A stretch of 34,104 nucleotides of DNA. Origin: GWF sp031972135. Its GTDB lineage: Bacteria > Patescibacteriota > Microgenomatia > UBA1400 > UBA12108. Position 1 is the stretch's first letter; each line of letters begins with the position of its first letter. The translations under genes and the position numbers were made by a program. The notes below the pieces were generated by a model that made no database searches, was not told where the DNA came from, and saw only the letters and a program-made list of their open reading frames with translations. Location of the stretch: contig DALYFH010000009.1 in the NCBI GenBank assembly GCA_031972135.1, forward strand, positions 1 through 34,104, read 5' to 3'. Below are positions 1 to 8,115 of this stretch, piece by piece.

Positions 1-444
1 AAAGATATTGGTGGCACCAAAGTAGTATTTGTTAGTTTTAACGATGTTGGTAACTATCCTGGGATTGACTCAGCGGACAAGGCCGTAATGTCCGATCGCC
101 TAACTATAGCTGTATCACAGGCAGATTTTGTAATCGCTACATTCCACTGGGGCAGAGAATATGAGTCATCACCTACTCCTAGACAGACCTCACTCGCTCA
201 TCAGGCAGTAGATTTAGGTGCAGACCTAGTGGTCGGTGCCCACCCGCACTGGATCCAGACCAAGGAGGTATATCAGGGCGTTCCAATCTACTATTCACTA
301 GGTAATACCATCTTTGACCAGGAGTGGAGCGAACAGACCAAGACAGGATTAGTCTTGAAGGTGTATATTCAAGATGGTAGTATTAAGAAAATCGACGAAT
401 TAGTGCTCTACAGCTCTAATTATGGTCAGCCTAAGTTCAAATAA
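1..444 (+). CDS. CapA-family (poly-gamma-glutamate synthesis type) protein, C-terminal part
   Basis: The reading frame is open from the first base, so the 5' end lies outside the window and only the last 147 residues are seen. They include FHWGREYE, a VGAHPHWIQ segment and SLGNTIFDQ, which match the conserved metal-binding and C-terminal motifs of the CapA/PGA_cap metallophosphatase-like fold. Members of this family act at the cell surface in capsule or poly-gamma-glutamate assembly, but many CapA-like proteins have no proven role. The stop is 5 bp before the next gene, so the two are probably co-transcribed, which fits a cell-surface block. The family call is firm; the substrate is unknown. 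Confidence 0.85.
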   Translation, partial: KDIGGTKVVFVSFNDVGNYPGIDSADKAVMSDRLTIAVSQADFVIATFHWGREYESSPTPRQTSLAHQAVDLGADLVVGAHPHWIQTKEVYQGVPIYYSLGNTIFDQEWSEQTKTGLVLKVYIQDGSIKKIDELVLYSSNYGQPKFK

Positions 445-449
445 AGTAC

Positions 450-1892
450 ATGTCAAAAATAATCTACTTAAACAAAAAGATCATATACTCTCTATCGTCG
501 AGGTGTATTTCGCTTATCGCACTATTCATTAATATTCATCTACTTTTTATAACTCGAGTTTCAGCATACATAGCTCCCCCACAACTACCATCCGTTAACA
601 AAGAGTACTATGTTAGTCCAACGGGAAACGACTCAGGTTCCGGTGCACAAGCATCACCTTTCAAGACATTTGCAAAAGCTCAGACAGTAGCCTCTTCTGG
701 TGACGCCATCCATCTCCTAGCTGGTACATACACAGGCACACTCGATATTAGTAAACATGGTCTTACAGTCATAGGTCACAATGCTGTAGTGGATGCCCAG
801 GGGAGTAAGCAGTTGGCAGTTCATGTACATGCTAATAATATATTTTTAACTGGTATAGAAGCAAAAAATAGTCTTTCACATGTAGTATATATTGAAGGTT
901 CAGGTCATAATATTTCAGACCTCTATATCCATGATGGAGTTTATGAGAATCGAGGGAGCGACGGTTATGCAGCAAATAACAGTTGGGGCTCTGGACTTTC
1001 CATCAAACACTCTGATACTCAAAAAACAGGCTTAGTCACCCAGAATATCAGGGTAGACAATGTCAGAATCAAAAATATATACGGTGAAGCACTCGATATG
1101 TATGGTGTAGATAACATAATTATCACAAACAGTCACGTTTCAGACTCATTTTCTATAGGTTATTATATAGATAATAGTAAAAATATAACTTTAGAAAATA
1201 ACCTAGCGACTTGTAGTAACGATGTCAGGTTTTATCGCAATGGTAACCCGATGGGTGCTTACAGTCTAGCACTCGAGCGTATCGAGGACTGGTTTCCAAA
1301 TTCCAAATGGGGAGCCCAATTACAAAATATTAGAATAGTTAACAACATCAGTTACGGCTGCGGTGGTCTTTCGTTATGGGGCAGTAGGATGAGTAGTACT
1401 GAAGCAAATAACGGTTTACAAAACGCAATTATTGCACACAATACCTTTCTTAACATCCCTGCTGGTTCAGGAATCTGGGTAAAGTCTTTGCCAGGAAACT
1501 CAAATATCAGAGTCATTAACAACTTAGTATCAAGATCTATAGATCTACCTAATGGGACAATCAATCAAGGGAATGTAGTTGGTGTAAGCTATACAACTTC
1601 CAACACAGATTCAACATCATTTAAACTACAAAATGGTAAAGATAAAGGAATCGCTCTTGCTGAAGTTAGCTATGACTACTCAGGCAACACACGCGACTCA
1701 CAACCTGATGCAGGTGCCTGGGAAATCAATGGCTCAACGGCGACTCCGACACCTAGTCCAGCAGCCAAACCTGGGGATTTTAATAGTGACAATATTGTAG
1801 ATATCAGAGACTTTAATTTACTAATTAGCCAATTTGGTAACCCATATACAATACTCGACTTTAATAAGCTAATTACGAATTTTGGAAAATAA
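450..1892 (+). CDS. Secreted right-handed beta-helix protein with dockerin-like C-terminus
   Basis: A 480-residue protein with a hydrophobic N-terminal segment (about residues 12-38) acting as signal peptide or anchor. The mature part begins with YYVSPTGNDSGSG and ASPFKTFAKA, the usual opening of DUF1565/Pel9A-like parallel beta-helix proteins, and continues with many NI/N-V rungs such as NIRVDNVRIKNI and NIIITNSHV to about residue 400. After a TPTPSPAAKPG linker come D443, N445, D447 and D451 in a GDFNSDNIVD segment, which resembles a type I dockerin calcium loop; a second, shortened half ends at the C-terminus. Beta-helix proteins of this kind usually bind or cleave polysaccharide. No catalytic residues can be assigned here. 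No clear Shine-Dalgarno precedes the ATG, and translation may be coupled to the upstream gene 5 bp away. Confidence 0.8.
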   Translation: MSKIIYLNKKIIYSLSSRCISLIALFINIHLLFITRVSAYIAPPQLPSVNKEYYVSPTGNDSGSGAQASPFKTFAKAQTVASSGDAIHLLAGTYTGTLDISKHGLTVIGHNAVVDAQGSKQLAVHVHANNIFLTGIEAKNSLSHVVYIEGSGHNISDLYIHDGVYENRGSDGYAANNSWGSGLSIKHSDTQKTGLVTQNIRVDNVRIKNIYGEALDMYGVDNIIITNSHVSDSFSIGYYIDNSKNITLENNLATCSNDVRFYRNGNPMGAYSLALERIEDWFPNSKWGAQLQNIRIVNNISYGCGGLSLWGSRMSSTEANNGLQNAIIAHNTFLNIPAGSGIWVKSLPGNSNIRVINNLVSRSIDLPNGTINQGNVVGVSYTTSNTDSTSFKLQNGKDKGIALAEVSYDYSGNTRDSQPDAGAWEINGSTATPTPSPAAKPGDFNSDNIVDIRDFNLLISQFGNPYTILDFNKLITNFGK

Positions 1893-1901
1893 GGAGTTAC
1901 T

Positions 1902-2228
1902 ATCAAATTTTCACTCAGGCTACTATATCTCTATCTCTTCTCTTTTGTCGGGTTACTCATCACGATTATCGGTAGTATCCAGATAATCGATCTAGGTCTA
2001 AAGACTTACGTCTTTAATGTAAACGAATCTGGTTATTACCCCATGATGCCAGTAACAGATGAAAAGGGGAAGGTGACAGTAACCATCGAGGAACAAAAAG
2101 CTCAGCAGGAGCTAGATGCCAACAATCAAAAGAAAAGGCAGATGAGTAACAGCCTCGCCATGATCCTAGTCGGTGCGCCTGTTTATCTCTACCACTGGAA
2201 AACAATCAAAAAAGAATCTAAGACCTAG
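1902..2228 (+). CDS. Small two-helix membrane protein with apparent ATC start
   Basis: In-frame coding continues well upstream of the first ATG (2043): the frame from 1902 encodes SLRLLYLYLFSFVGLLI and IIDLGLKTYVF, a membrane helix and following segment that resemble a small protein family common in CPR genomes. After a polar, acidic middle comes a second helix (SLAMILVGAPVYLYHW) and a basic tail. No ATG, GTG or TTG is available near the helix start, but AAGGAG (1891-1896) lies 5 nt before ATC at 1902, giving 108 residues beginning (M)KFSLRLLY. The Shine-Dalgarno site overlaps the stop of the preceding gene, so coupling is likely. Function is unknown. Either ATC is a true rare start or one base is wrong in the assembly. 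Confidence 0.7.
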   Translation: MKFSLRLLYLYLFSFVGLLITIIGSIQIIDLGLKTYVFNVNESGYYPMMPVTDEKGKVTVTIEEQKAQQELDANNQKKRQMSNSLAMILVGAPVYLYHWKTIKKESKT

Positions 2229-2575
2229 GTAGTAACTAGGTACTTTATTGCTTTGGTCATTACCTGGTAAGGTATGTCCTCGCTTAGCTTAAATTGGAGT
2301 GTACCTTTTCCAGTACGATACTTAGCGAGTTCTCGTATCTCCTTTATCATGTTATCGCTCGCTGGATATATCGCCACATGGTGTGGGTAGCCACCAAAGT
2401 AGAGTGCATTTTTACCCATTATCTTGACAGTAGGTATGCCATAGGTTATTGCCTCTGTACTCCCAAGAGGAGCTAAATCATTAGCAGTCACTCTTATCCA
2501 ATCTAAGATCTTTTTGACCTCAGGTTCAAAATTTGCGATGTACTCATCTATGTTCTTGTATGGATTTAGCTGCAT
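2225..2575 (-). CDS. DUF1801 / YdhG-like protein
   Basis: A 116-residue protein beginning MQLNPYKNIDEYIANF, with the motifs ITYGIPTVKIMGKNALYFGG and a HHVAIYP strand, as in the DUF1801 (YdhG-like) family. Family members are small alpha/beta proteins; a Bacillus relative was proposed as an iron chaperone, but the general role is not settled. The gene is convergent with the small membrane protein and the two share a CTAG tetramer (2225-2228) that supplies both stop codons. A TATAAT hexamer (2582-2587) ends 6 nt before the ATG with no Shine-Dalgarno, suggesting a leaderless transcript. Confidence 0.75.
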   Translation of the reverse strand: MQLNPYKNIDEYIANFEPEVKKILDWIRVTANDLAPLGSTEAITYGIPTVKIMGKNALYFGGYPHHVAIYPASDNMIKEIRELAKYRTGKGTLQFKLSEDIPYQVMTKAIKYLVTT

Positions 2576-2581
2576 ATATAG

Positions 2582-2587
2582 ATTATA
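2582..2587 (-). promoter_or_regulatory. -10 element of a probable leaderless promoter for the DUF1801 gene
   Basis: On the minus strand TATAAT matches the consensus -10 box exactly. Six nt separate it from the ATG at 2575, so transcription would start at or next to the start codon. No convincing -35 box is seen. Confidence 0.5.
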
Positions 2588-2609
2588 TCGTAGTTAATAC
2601 CAAATGTTT

Positions 2610-2618
2610 TGCTACAAT
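2610..2618 (+). promoter_or_regulatory. Extended -10 promoter for the membrane metalloprotease
   Basis: TGCTACAAT is an extended -10 (TGn followed by TACAAT at 2613-2618). A start near 2625 would lie downstream of the ATG at 2604, which supports ATG 2655 as the translation start. Confidence 0.45.
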
Positions 2619-2654
2619 TATCTAGAGAGTAATAGTAATGGGGTGTGTTCTATT

Positions 2655-4466
2655 ATGATATTTTTCCATAAAAAGAGCAGCAAACTCATAGAGTTTTTTA
2701 ATCGTATTAATCCATTAAGAGAAGAAGGGATTTTACAGCAGTTAAAAGACAGGATTTTCATCAAGCAGGCTAACTCAAAAAGGCGGCGAAATGCCATAAT
2801 ATTTACCTCACTCTACTTGATTCTTAACCTTGCTATCTACACATCTCTCTACAAAGAGTACGAGAACTTTGCCTATAACTCAAAAACAGTAGGTCATACA
2901 GTTGAGGCTATCGATCTAGTCAAAATAAGAGAGATGTTTATCCAGTCTATTGGGTTGCGAGACGACTCTCCCATTACCCTTTATTCACTACTAGTTATAT
3001 CATCTAGTATCTTGCTATTTGTGGTCGTTGAGTACGCTGCGCTCAGGGTGGCTCGTAAACATGTGGCGTGGAGAGCTTACAACGTAACAAAGAGTATTTT
3101 CGTTTTTATCCTATTTCAAACTCTCTATTTAGTTCCTATAGCACTATTATTGATGGCAGAAAATCGCGCAGTAGACTCTATGCTAGCCAAAGCAAGAGTA
3201 GATGTTAACTCAACTCTCCTATCTCTCAAGAGTGAGAGTGGGTCTGATCGCATCTCTTACGGACTTGATCAGGCGCTATCTATAGTTAATTCAGCTAGTT
3301 CTCCAATCTCTATTCTTAGTGGAGATTACGAGCAAACAGTATTAACTAATTATCACAATATTGGAGAGATCGACACTTTTTATCGCGCAGTCATCCTGCC
3401 ATACACACTAAACAATAGTCCAGACTTTAGCATCCCGACAGACATTATTTTCTTTGATAATAACAAGATAGCTATTTCAAATACTGTTGACGTATCAGAG
3501 TTAGAGCAGATACTCTCGACTCTCGCCAACCACTCCATGAGACTATCGTCTCTTAGCGACATTATCGCGGGCCAAAAAAATCCTACGATCTCGTTCCTCG
3601 AAGAATCAGAATATAACCAACTAGAGAATAAAAAAATCGAGGTTAGGAAAAAGCAATTTCAAACCTATTTGGCAAACATAGCAAAAAATATCCAAGACAA
3701 TAATCGCTACATTGCCGAAACAGAAAACGCCCTAAGTATTCTCAAATCAGAAAAATCACAGTACGAGGCGCGGGTAAGACCGCTACTAAATGATTGTATA
3801 AAGGAATACGGGGAATCAGAGTGTAGCGAGCCAAAAAAGATTGTAGACAACGCTATAGGCGATTATGACCGTGAGATTAATCAGTTCGAAGCATACATAG
3901 CCGAAGCCAAACAGTACATTCCGATCCTTAATCGGCAGTACAGTTCTGCCAAATCTTCATATGACCAGTTCTTAGCATATCCGATCACCCCCGAACTGCA
4001 GGCTGGTCTCTTTGAGCCACCTAGTACTATCTACATCAAACACATAGCAAATAAAAGCATAAATCCGCCTCGTTATTACTACACACTACTGCACGAACTA
4101 GTGCATTACTACTCTCATAAAGCCAAAGATGACACTCCTACCTTTATCGAAGAGGGTATGACCGATCTCTTGTCCCTCCAGGTCGGAGAAATACATGCTA
4201 GCCTTTCTGACAAAGTAGATGGATATCTTGATGAAATAAAAATAGCTGAGCGAATATTTGAGATGATAGGGGAGGACAAAGCGACAGAGCTATACTTTGC
4301 AAAAAATCGATCAAAGTGGCAAAAAGAACTAGATGTAGTATGTGGCGCCGGCTGCTTCACAAAACTCGAAACTGTCGGTGAGCAGCTAACCTACGCAGAT
4401 CTAAATGATACAGAGACTAGAAAGTCTACGCTAAATACTGCATTAGAAATATTAAAAACTAACTGA
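2655..4466 (+). CDS. Membrane-anchored HExxH metalloprotease
   Basis: The frame is open from 2604, but a probable promoter overlaps that first ATG, so I prefer 2655 (603 residues); a GTG at 2643 is also possible. Three membrane helices are predicted at about residues 47-66, 108-129 and 147-168. A long region outside the helices follows, including a charged coiled coil (about 330-405). Near the C-terminus HELVH (480-484) and FIEEGMTD (Glu 499/500) form a zincin-type zinc site with a downstream glutamate ligand, as in gluzincins. The likely role is proteolysis at the cell surface. The substrate is unknown, and I do not recognise the family beyond the catalytic signature. It stops 12 bp from the convergent MerR-type gene. 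Confidence 0.65.
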   Translation: MIFFHKKSSKLIEFFNRINPLREEGILQQLKDRIFIKQANSKRRRNAIIFTSLYLILNLAIYTSLYKEYENFAYNSKTVGHTVEAIDLVKIREMFIQSIGLRDDSPITLYSLLVISSSILLFVVVEYAALRVARKHVAWRAYNVTKSIFVFILFQTLYLVPIALLLMAENRAVDSMLAKARVDVNSTLLSLKSESGSDRISYGLDQALSIVNSASSPISILSGDYEQTVLTNYHNIGEIDTFYRAVILPYTLNNSPDFSIPTDIIFFDNNKIAISNTVDVSELEQILSTLANHSMRLSSLSDIIAGQKNPTISFLEESEYNQLENKKIEVRKKQFQTYLANIAKNIQDNNRYIAETENALSILKSEKSQYEARVRPLLNDCIKEYGESECSEPKKIVDNAIGDYDREINQFEAYIAEAKQYIPILNRQYSSAKSSYDQFLAYPITPELQAGLFEPPSTIYIKHIANKSINPPRYYYTLLHELVHYYSHKAKDDTPTFIEEGMTDLLSLQVGEIHASLSDKVDGYLDEIKIAERIFEMIGEDKATELYFAKNRSKWQKELDVVCGAGCFTKLETVGEQLTYADLNDTETRKSTLNTALEILKTN

Positions 4467-4478
4467 ACTAGGTTTATC

Positions 4479-5225
4479 CTATATCTCTTTTTGATCACAG
4501 TAGTAGTTGATTGCTTTTTGCAAAACCTCGGCTAATCCTGGCCGAAACTTGTCATAAAAGTCCTTAAATCGTTTATCATCAACATACATGTTCGCAAGAC
4601 CTCGATACATCTCAGGTGAACAATCATAAAACAACTCTATTTTCTGGTGATGTTTGTCTACTAGAGCCTGAAACTCTGGACTATCAAATCCTTTATCCAT
4701 TGTAAGTGCTAGCTCTTGAGTCAACGACTTAGTTTTCTCTGCCAGACGGTCATAGTCTGTCTTTGTCCAGTGCGCAGTCTTCTCCTTTGACTGTTTATAT
4801 GCATCAGTATTACCCCAACGTGCTTTGGCTTCTTTCTTATACTCCTCCATTTTATCTTGGATAGCTGTCGTAGTAATCTGCATAATTATTTCACCTCCTT
4901 TTAAGTTAGTTATTGCTTTATTTATAGTGGCAATCTGACGTTTAACCTTTGCTTCTTTTAGCTCTAAGTACTTCTTTTGGTCTATGAGAACCGCCTTAGT
5001 ATCAAAGTTCGGAGAGGCTATGATCCGCACGATTTCCTCTAGTGAAAAATCTAATTCCTTAAAGAAAAGGATCTGTTCAAGTTTCAGTAATTCTGACTCG
5101 CCATAACCACGGTACCCGTTCTCTTTGACGAAGGCCGGCTTTACTAACCCGATCTCATCGTAGTAGTGGATAGTCCGGACGCTCACTCCGGCAGTCTTGG
5201 CGAGTTGTTTCACTGTATAGTTCAT
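4479..5225 (-). CDS. MerR-family regulator with TipAS effector domain (TipA-like)
   Basis: A 248-residue protein. Residues 1-70 are a MerR winged helix (YTVKQLAKTAGVSVRTIHYY and ENGYRGYGES), followed by the MerR dimerisation helix to about 112. Residues about 125-245 form a TipAS domain (WGNTDAYKQS, SPEMYRGLANMYVDD). In Streptomyces TipAL binds thiopeptide antibiotics through TipAS and activates its own promoter. Here the promoter just upstream has the long spacer and dyad expected of a MerR target, so autoregulation is very likely. A perfect ribosome binding site inside the gene precedes Met115 and should produce a free effector domain of 134 residues, as for TipAS in Streptomyces. The inducer cannot be read from the sequence. 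Confidence 0.88.
   Translation of the reverse strand: MNYTVKQLAKTAGVSVRTIHYYDEIGLVKPAFVKENGYRGYGESELLKLEQILFFKELDFSLEEIVRIIASPNFDTKAVLIDQKKYLELKEAKVKRQIATINKAITNLKGGEIIMQITTTAIQDKMEEYKKEAKARWGNTDAYKQSKEKTAHWTKTDYDRLAEKTKSLTQELALTMDKGFDSPEFQALVDKHHQKIELFYDCSPEMYRGLANMYVDDKRFKDFYDKFRPGLAEVLQKAINYYCDQKEI
4881..4900 (-). promoter_or_regulatory. Internal Shine-Dalgarno and start codon for free TipAS domain
   Basis: Within the MerR-type gene, AAGGAGGTGA (minus strand, 4900-4891) matches the 16S anti-Shine-Dalgarno over its whole length and lies 7 nt before an in-frame ATG (4883-4881). Translation from here gives a 134-residue TipAS domain without the DNA-binding head. It is the best ribosome binding site I noticed in the window, whereas the full-length start has none. 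Confidence 0.8.
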
Positions 5226-5232
5226 ACGACGG

Positions 5233-5263
5233 AGTATAAACTATTACGTGGCGTAATGGTCAA
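5233..5263 (-). promoter_or_regulatory. MerR-type promoter/operator of the TipA-like gene
   Basis: On the minus strand TTGACC (5263-5258) and TATACT (5238-5233) are separated by 19 nt, the overlong spacer typical of MerR-activated promoters. The spacer holds a perfect inverted repeat, ATTACG-CCA-CGTAAT (5243-5257). The ATG follows the -10 box by 7 nt, so the full-length mRNA would be leaderless or nearly so. Confidence 0.85.
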
Positions 5264-5392
5264 GCGTGGTCATATCCTCTTATTTAACATATCTTCAGCT
5301 AGAAGGAGCAAAATACAGAGAATATATTAAAAAACAGTAGAGATATTTAAATCTAATACACTGAGAGCAACTATATTTCAGTGAAAGAAGAG

Positions 5393-5908
5393 TTAGAACA
5401 TTCGGTAAGAAATATCTCGTCTCACACCACTCAAGTCAATATAATACCCACTAGCATTATCATGAGAAGGTTTGAAATTTAGGGCGTTTGCATCGCATGT
5501 TACATGTGCATACACAACATCTTCCATTATTTCGTCATGCGATACTACAACTATGCCTCTAGTTTTGGGTCTAAGCGCCTTGAAGATGCCTGTAACTGGA
5601 TTAACATATTCCAACTCAGGACTTGATGTATGGTCTCTTCTACTAGAAAGATCAGGTATTTTCTCTATGTTGGATAGTGCCATTTTGTCAGCAATAATCT
5701 TCGCAGTTTCCACTGTCCTAGGAGCTGGGCCACACATGATTTGTACGTTGTCATTTGTAAGCATCGATTCAGCTAGGAGTCTAATGATTACTCCAGCTAA
5801 CAAACTCGACTGTTCCATACCTTCTGTAGTCAATGTACCATCTTCTACATCATGATTTGCATGACGTACGACGATCATTAGTCCGGAAAAGAGTTTTGTC
5901 TCACTCAT
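5393..5908 (-). CDS. Histidine phosphatase superfamily protein
   Basis: A 171-residue protein with the branch-1 signature VVRHANHD (R15, H16 as the predicted phospho-histidine), a PAPRTVETA segment carrying the second arginine (R64), and VVVSHDEI with the second catalytic histidine (H124). The size and layout resemble SixA-type or small phosphoglycerate-mutase-like phosphatases, but the substrate cannot be inferred. It lies alone between the MerR-type gene (same strand, 167 bp apart) and a long gap. A TATAAT (5952-5957, minus strand) about 44 nt upstream of the start may be its -10 box. Confidence 0.75.
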   Translation of the reverse strand: MSETKLFSGLMIVVRHANHDVEDGTLTTEGMEQSSLLAGVIIRLLAESMLTNDNVQIMCGPAPRTVETAKIIADKMALSNIEKIPDLSSRRDHTSSPELEYVNPVTGIFKALRPKTRGIVVVSHDEIMEDVVYAHVTCDANALNFKPSHDNASGYYIDLSGVRRDISYRMF

Positions 5909-6260
5909 ATAGATAATTCAAAGTAGATTTTGACATTTAATGTTGTCAGTCATTATATAACAGGGTAAAAAATTACTATCAAGCACGATTTTTGGGTTTT
6001 ATGCATTGTCGATCACGATTTGTGAGAATTGTGTTTACTCAAGCTGGTAACCGTACTTAGCTCGAGCCAGTATATCCAGGGTTGTCTATATCAAATCATA
6101 TCAATTATCACAACCTGATACTCCGTTTCCTACTGACATCAAAATCATCCTTAGGTCTTACAATACTCCTGAGCTTATTGTGTAGCTGGCCGATTATATA
6201 AACCTTCTATAAACCATAGTTTGTGTTTGTTTATGAAAGTTACTGGTAAACCAAGAAAAC
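5909..6260. other. Non-coding gap of about 350 bp
   Basis: No supported gene is seen. An imperfect direct repeat, AAGCACGATTT and GATCACGATTT (about 5980-6025), is present, and a TATAAT on the minus strand (5952-5957) may serve the histidine phosphatase gene. The rest is AT-rich sequence with no recognisable feature. Confidence 0.5.
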
Positions 6261-6609
6261 TTAATGGATAGCTTTGAAATAGTATAAGAGGAAAATAATA
6301 ATATGAATCGGCGCAGTAATCAACCCAGGAATATATTTCTTTACGTTTCCTGCCCATACTAAATGTTGTATACCATTTGCGAACATCAGTACAACAAAGA
6401 AGGCTTGTAAAATTGGGCGACTTGGAAAGTCTTGAAATAGATATACAGCAATCCAAAAACCTTCAAAGGCAAGCTCAAAGAGCTAAAAAAACCCAGAACG
6501 GCATCTTAAACGCATACCACTTTTTGTTAAATCCCGTGCCTAATTCTTCAATCGCATGAACAATCTGAACCAGGAGGCTTATCGCAAAAAACTGTTCCAA
6601 TAGACTCAT
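6261..6609 (-). pseudogene. HXXEE-domain membrane protein interrupted by a +1 frameshift at CTT TGA
   Basis: Two minus-strand frames join into one 115-residue protein. The first (6609-6475, 44 codons) begins MSLLEQFFAISLLVQIVHAI and carries the defining H18-A-I-E-E22 motif, then MPFWVFLAL and TGA. Moving one base forward at CTT TGA (6480-6475) gives TTT GAG and continues FELAFEGFWIAVYLF, LMFANGIQHLVWAGN and GLITAPIHIII to TAA at 6261. This covers the remaining membrane helices of HXXEE-family proteins, including the NGxxH segment. The break could be an assembly error, a real inactivating mutation, or programmed frameshifting, since CTT TGA is the slip site used by prfB. A TATAGT box (6616-6621) lies 6 nt before the ATG. 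The family's function is unknown. Confidence 0.7.
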
Positions 6610-6735
6610 AACTTAACTATATCAAAAAATGATAAAATGGACATACAAATGTTCTCTTTGCCTACAATCCTTTTAAGGAAGGTGAGGAGTGACATCGATC
6701 CATCTTAATCAGAGATATTGAATTAAAATTATTTT

Positions 6736-8115
6736 ATGAAAAGTAGAATCTTGCTTGTCAATTTCAATGACAGTGATCAGAAGAAAATCCAAGAACTTGG
6801 AGTGGATGTAGATCTTGGTTACGTCAGTGATGGACAAAATTTTATAAGTCCTGATGGAAATACAGAAGTGACGGCGTCATTTTACTCGCCTTTGGCGATA
6901 TACGAGTATAAAGCAGTTTTCATAAAGCTCTCAAAAAAAGCAAATGAAACAAAAGAACAAACGAAGCTCATAGGCGAAATAGAAAAATTAAATTTTATTA
7001 AATATTGGTATGACAATATTGGTGTTATAACGATCTTTATAGAAGATTGTAGTTTTGATTCATTGGATCTATTCGGTATACCACAAATTGGTTTAACATC
7101 ATCCAATGGCAACGATAAAACTGTTTTCTTTCCATTACAAGTTAAAGATAGGCCTCTTAGAGGTGCGTTAAGGGAGTTGGAATCCCTTGTGGCAATACCC
7201 CCTCATAAATACTTAAAAATTAAGTCCGACGATTCTAAGGGTAAAGGAAAGAATTGGTCAATATTTAGCGCATATAGAAACAGAAATGATGATGAAGTAG
7301 GAGCATACTTAAATCGAGGGTATTCTTTTTCCGATGAAGATTCGCCCGGTTTTTTAGTACTGCCTGGCTTTAAAGATTACAAAGCTGTTATTACAAAGCT
7401 ATTAAAGACATTCGCCCAAATAGAACCAAAATACTTTTCGGAAATTAACGATAGAGAGTGGGTAAAAAATGATAAGTATCTTCCTAAAAATGTTTCACAA
7501 ATCGAAGAACAAATAAAGCAAGTGAAGGCTGAGGCAGACGAAAGGATTCAAAAACTAAGAGAAGAAAAAACAATGCTCAAGCAAAATTATGAATTTTTAC
7601 TCAATCTGTTGACTGAAAGTGGAGATAAACTAAAACAATCAGTTATTACCACCTTAACTCAAGTATTTGAACTTAATGTTGAGGATATGGATAAAAATAA
7701 AAAAAATAATTTTAAAGAAGATATAGTGATAAATGATTTATTTCCCGAACCAATTCTAACTGAAATCAAAGGAACAAAAAACTCATATCCCACTTTTGCT
7801 TATGTAACTCAAGTATTTAGTAATCTTCTAAAAGGTAAGAATGAATTCCCTAATGCTCACGGCGGATTAATCCTTAACCATGATCTTGAAAGACCCCCAA
7901 ATGAAAGATCTAATGCATATACAAATTCTGATGAACAAAATCAGTTGAATGAAATACTGTTCATTGATACTCGTGATCTTTACGAATTAGCTAAAGCAGT
8001 AATTGATTACGCTATGCCTTTAAGAGAAGCACAAGATACTTTGAGGAAAAAAGGTAGAATTTCCTTCGCATTAGATTCTTATTTGAAGAATAAAACAAAA
8101 GTTTCCAAAAACTAA
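6736..8115 (+). CDS. Unknown protein with probable C-terminal PD-(D/E)XK nuclease domain
   Basis: I do not recognise the 459-residue protein as a whole. Residues 1-230 are a mixed alpha/beta region opening with RILLVNFND, somewhat like a receiver or sensor fold. Residues about 253-290 are a charged coiled coil. From about 295 the pattern fits a restriction-endonuclease-like fold: a helix, FELNVEDMD, then KEDIVI (D329), a strand with ILTEIKG (E343, K345), and later GGLILNHDLERPPNER, a strand/loop of the kind that follows the active site in Mrr-like nucleases. This suggests a DNA-cleaving or DNA-defence protein, by motif only. The coding sequence is AT-rich compared with the glycolysis operon. 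A TAAAAT hexamer (6724-6729) lies 6 nt upstream of the ATG, and no Shine-Dalgarno is within range. Confidence 0.55.
   Translation: MKSRILLVNFNDSDQKKIQELGVDVDLGYVSDGQNFISPDGNTEVTASFYSPLAIYEYKAVFIKLSKKANETKEQTKLIGEIEKLNFIKYWYDNIGVITIFIEDCSFDSLDLFGIPQIGLTSSNGNDKTVFFPLQVKDRPLRGALRELESLVAIPPHKYLKIKSDDSKGKGKNWSIFSAYRNRNDDEVGAYLNRGYSFSDEDSPGFLVLPGFKDYKAVITKLLKTFAQIEPKYFSEINDREWVKNDKYLPKNVSQIEEQIKQVKAEADERIQKLREEKTMLKQNYEFLLNLLTESGDKLKQSVITTLTQVFELNVEDMDKNKKNNFKEDIVINDLFPEPILTEIKGTKNSYPTFAYVTQVFSNLLKGKNEFPNAHGGLILNHDLERPPNERSNAYTNSDEQNQLNEILFIDTRDLYELAKAVIDYAMPLREAQDTLRKKGRISFALDSYLKNKTKVSKN

Noticed and set aside
6175..6559. A 93-codon minus-strand frame (6175-6456) and a 60-codon plus-strand frame (6377-6559)
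   Set aside because: The split HXXEE protein on the minus strand explains this stretch with family motifs in two other frames.
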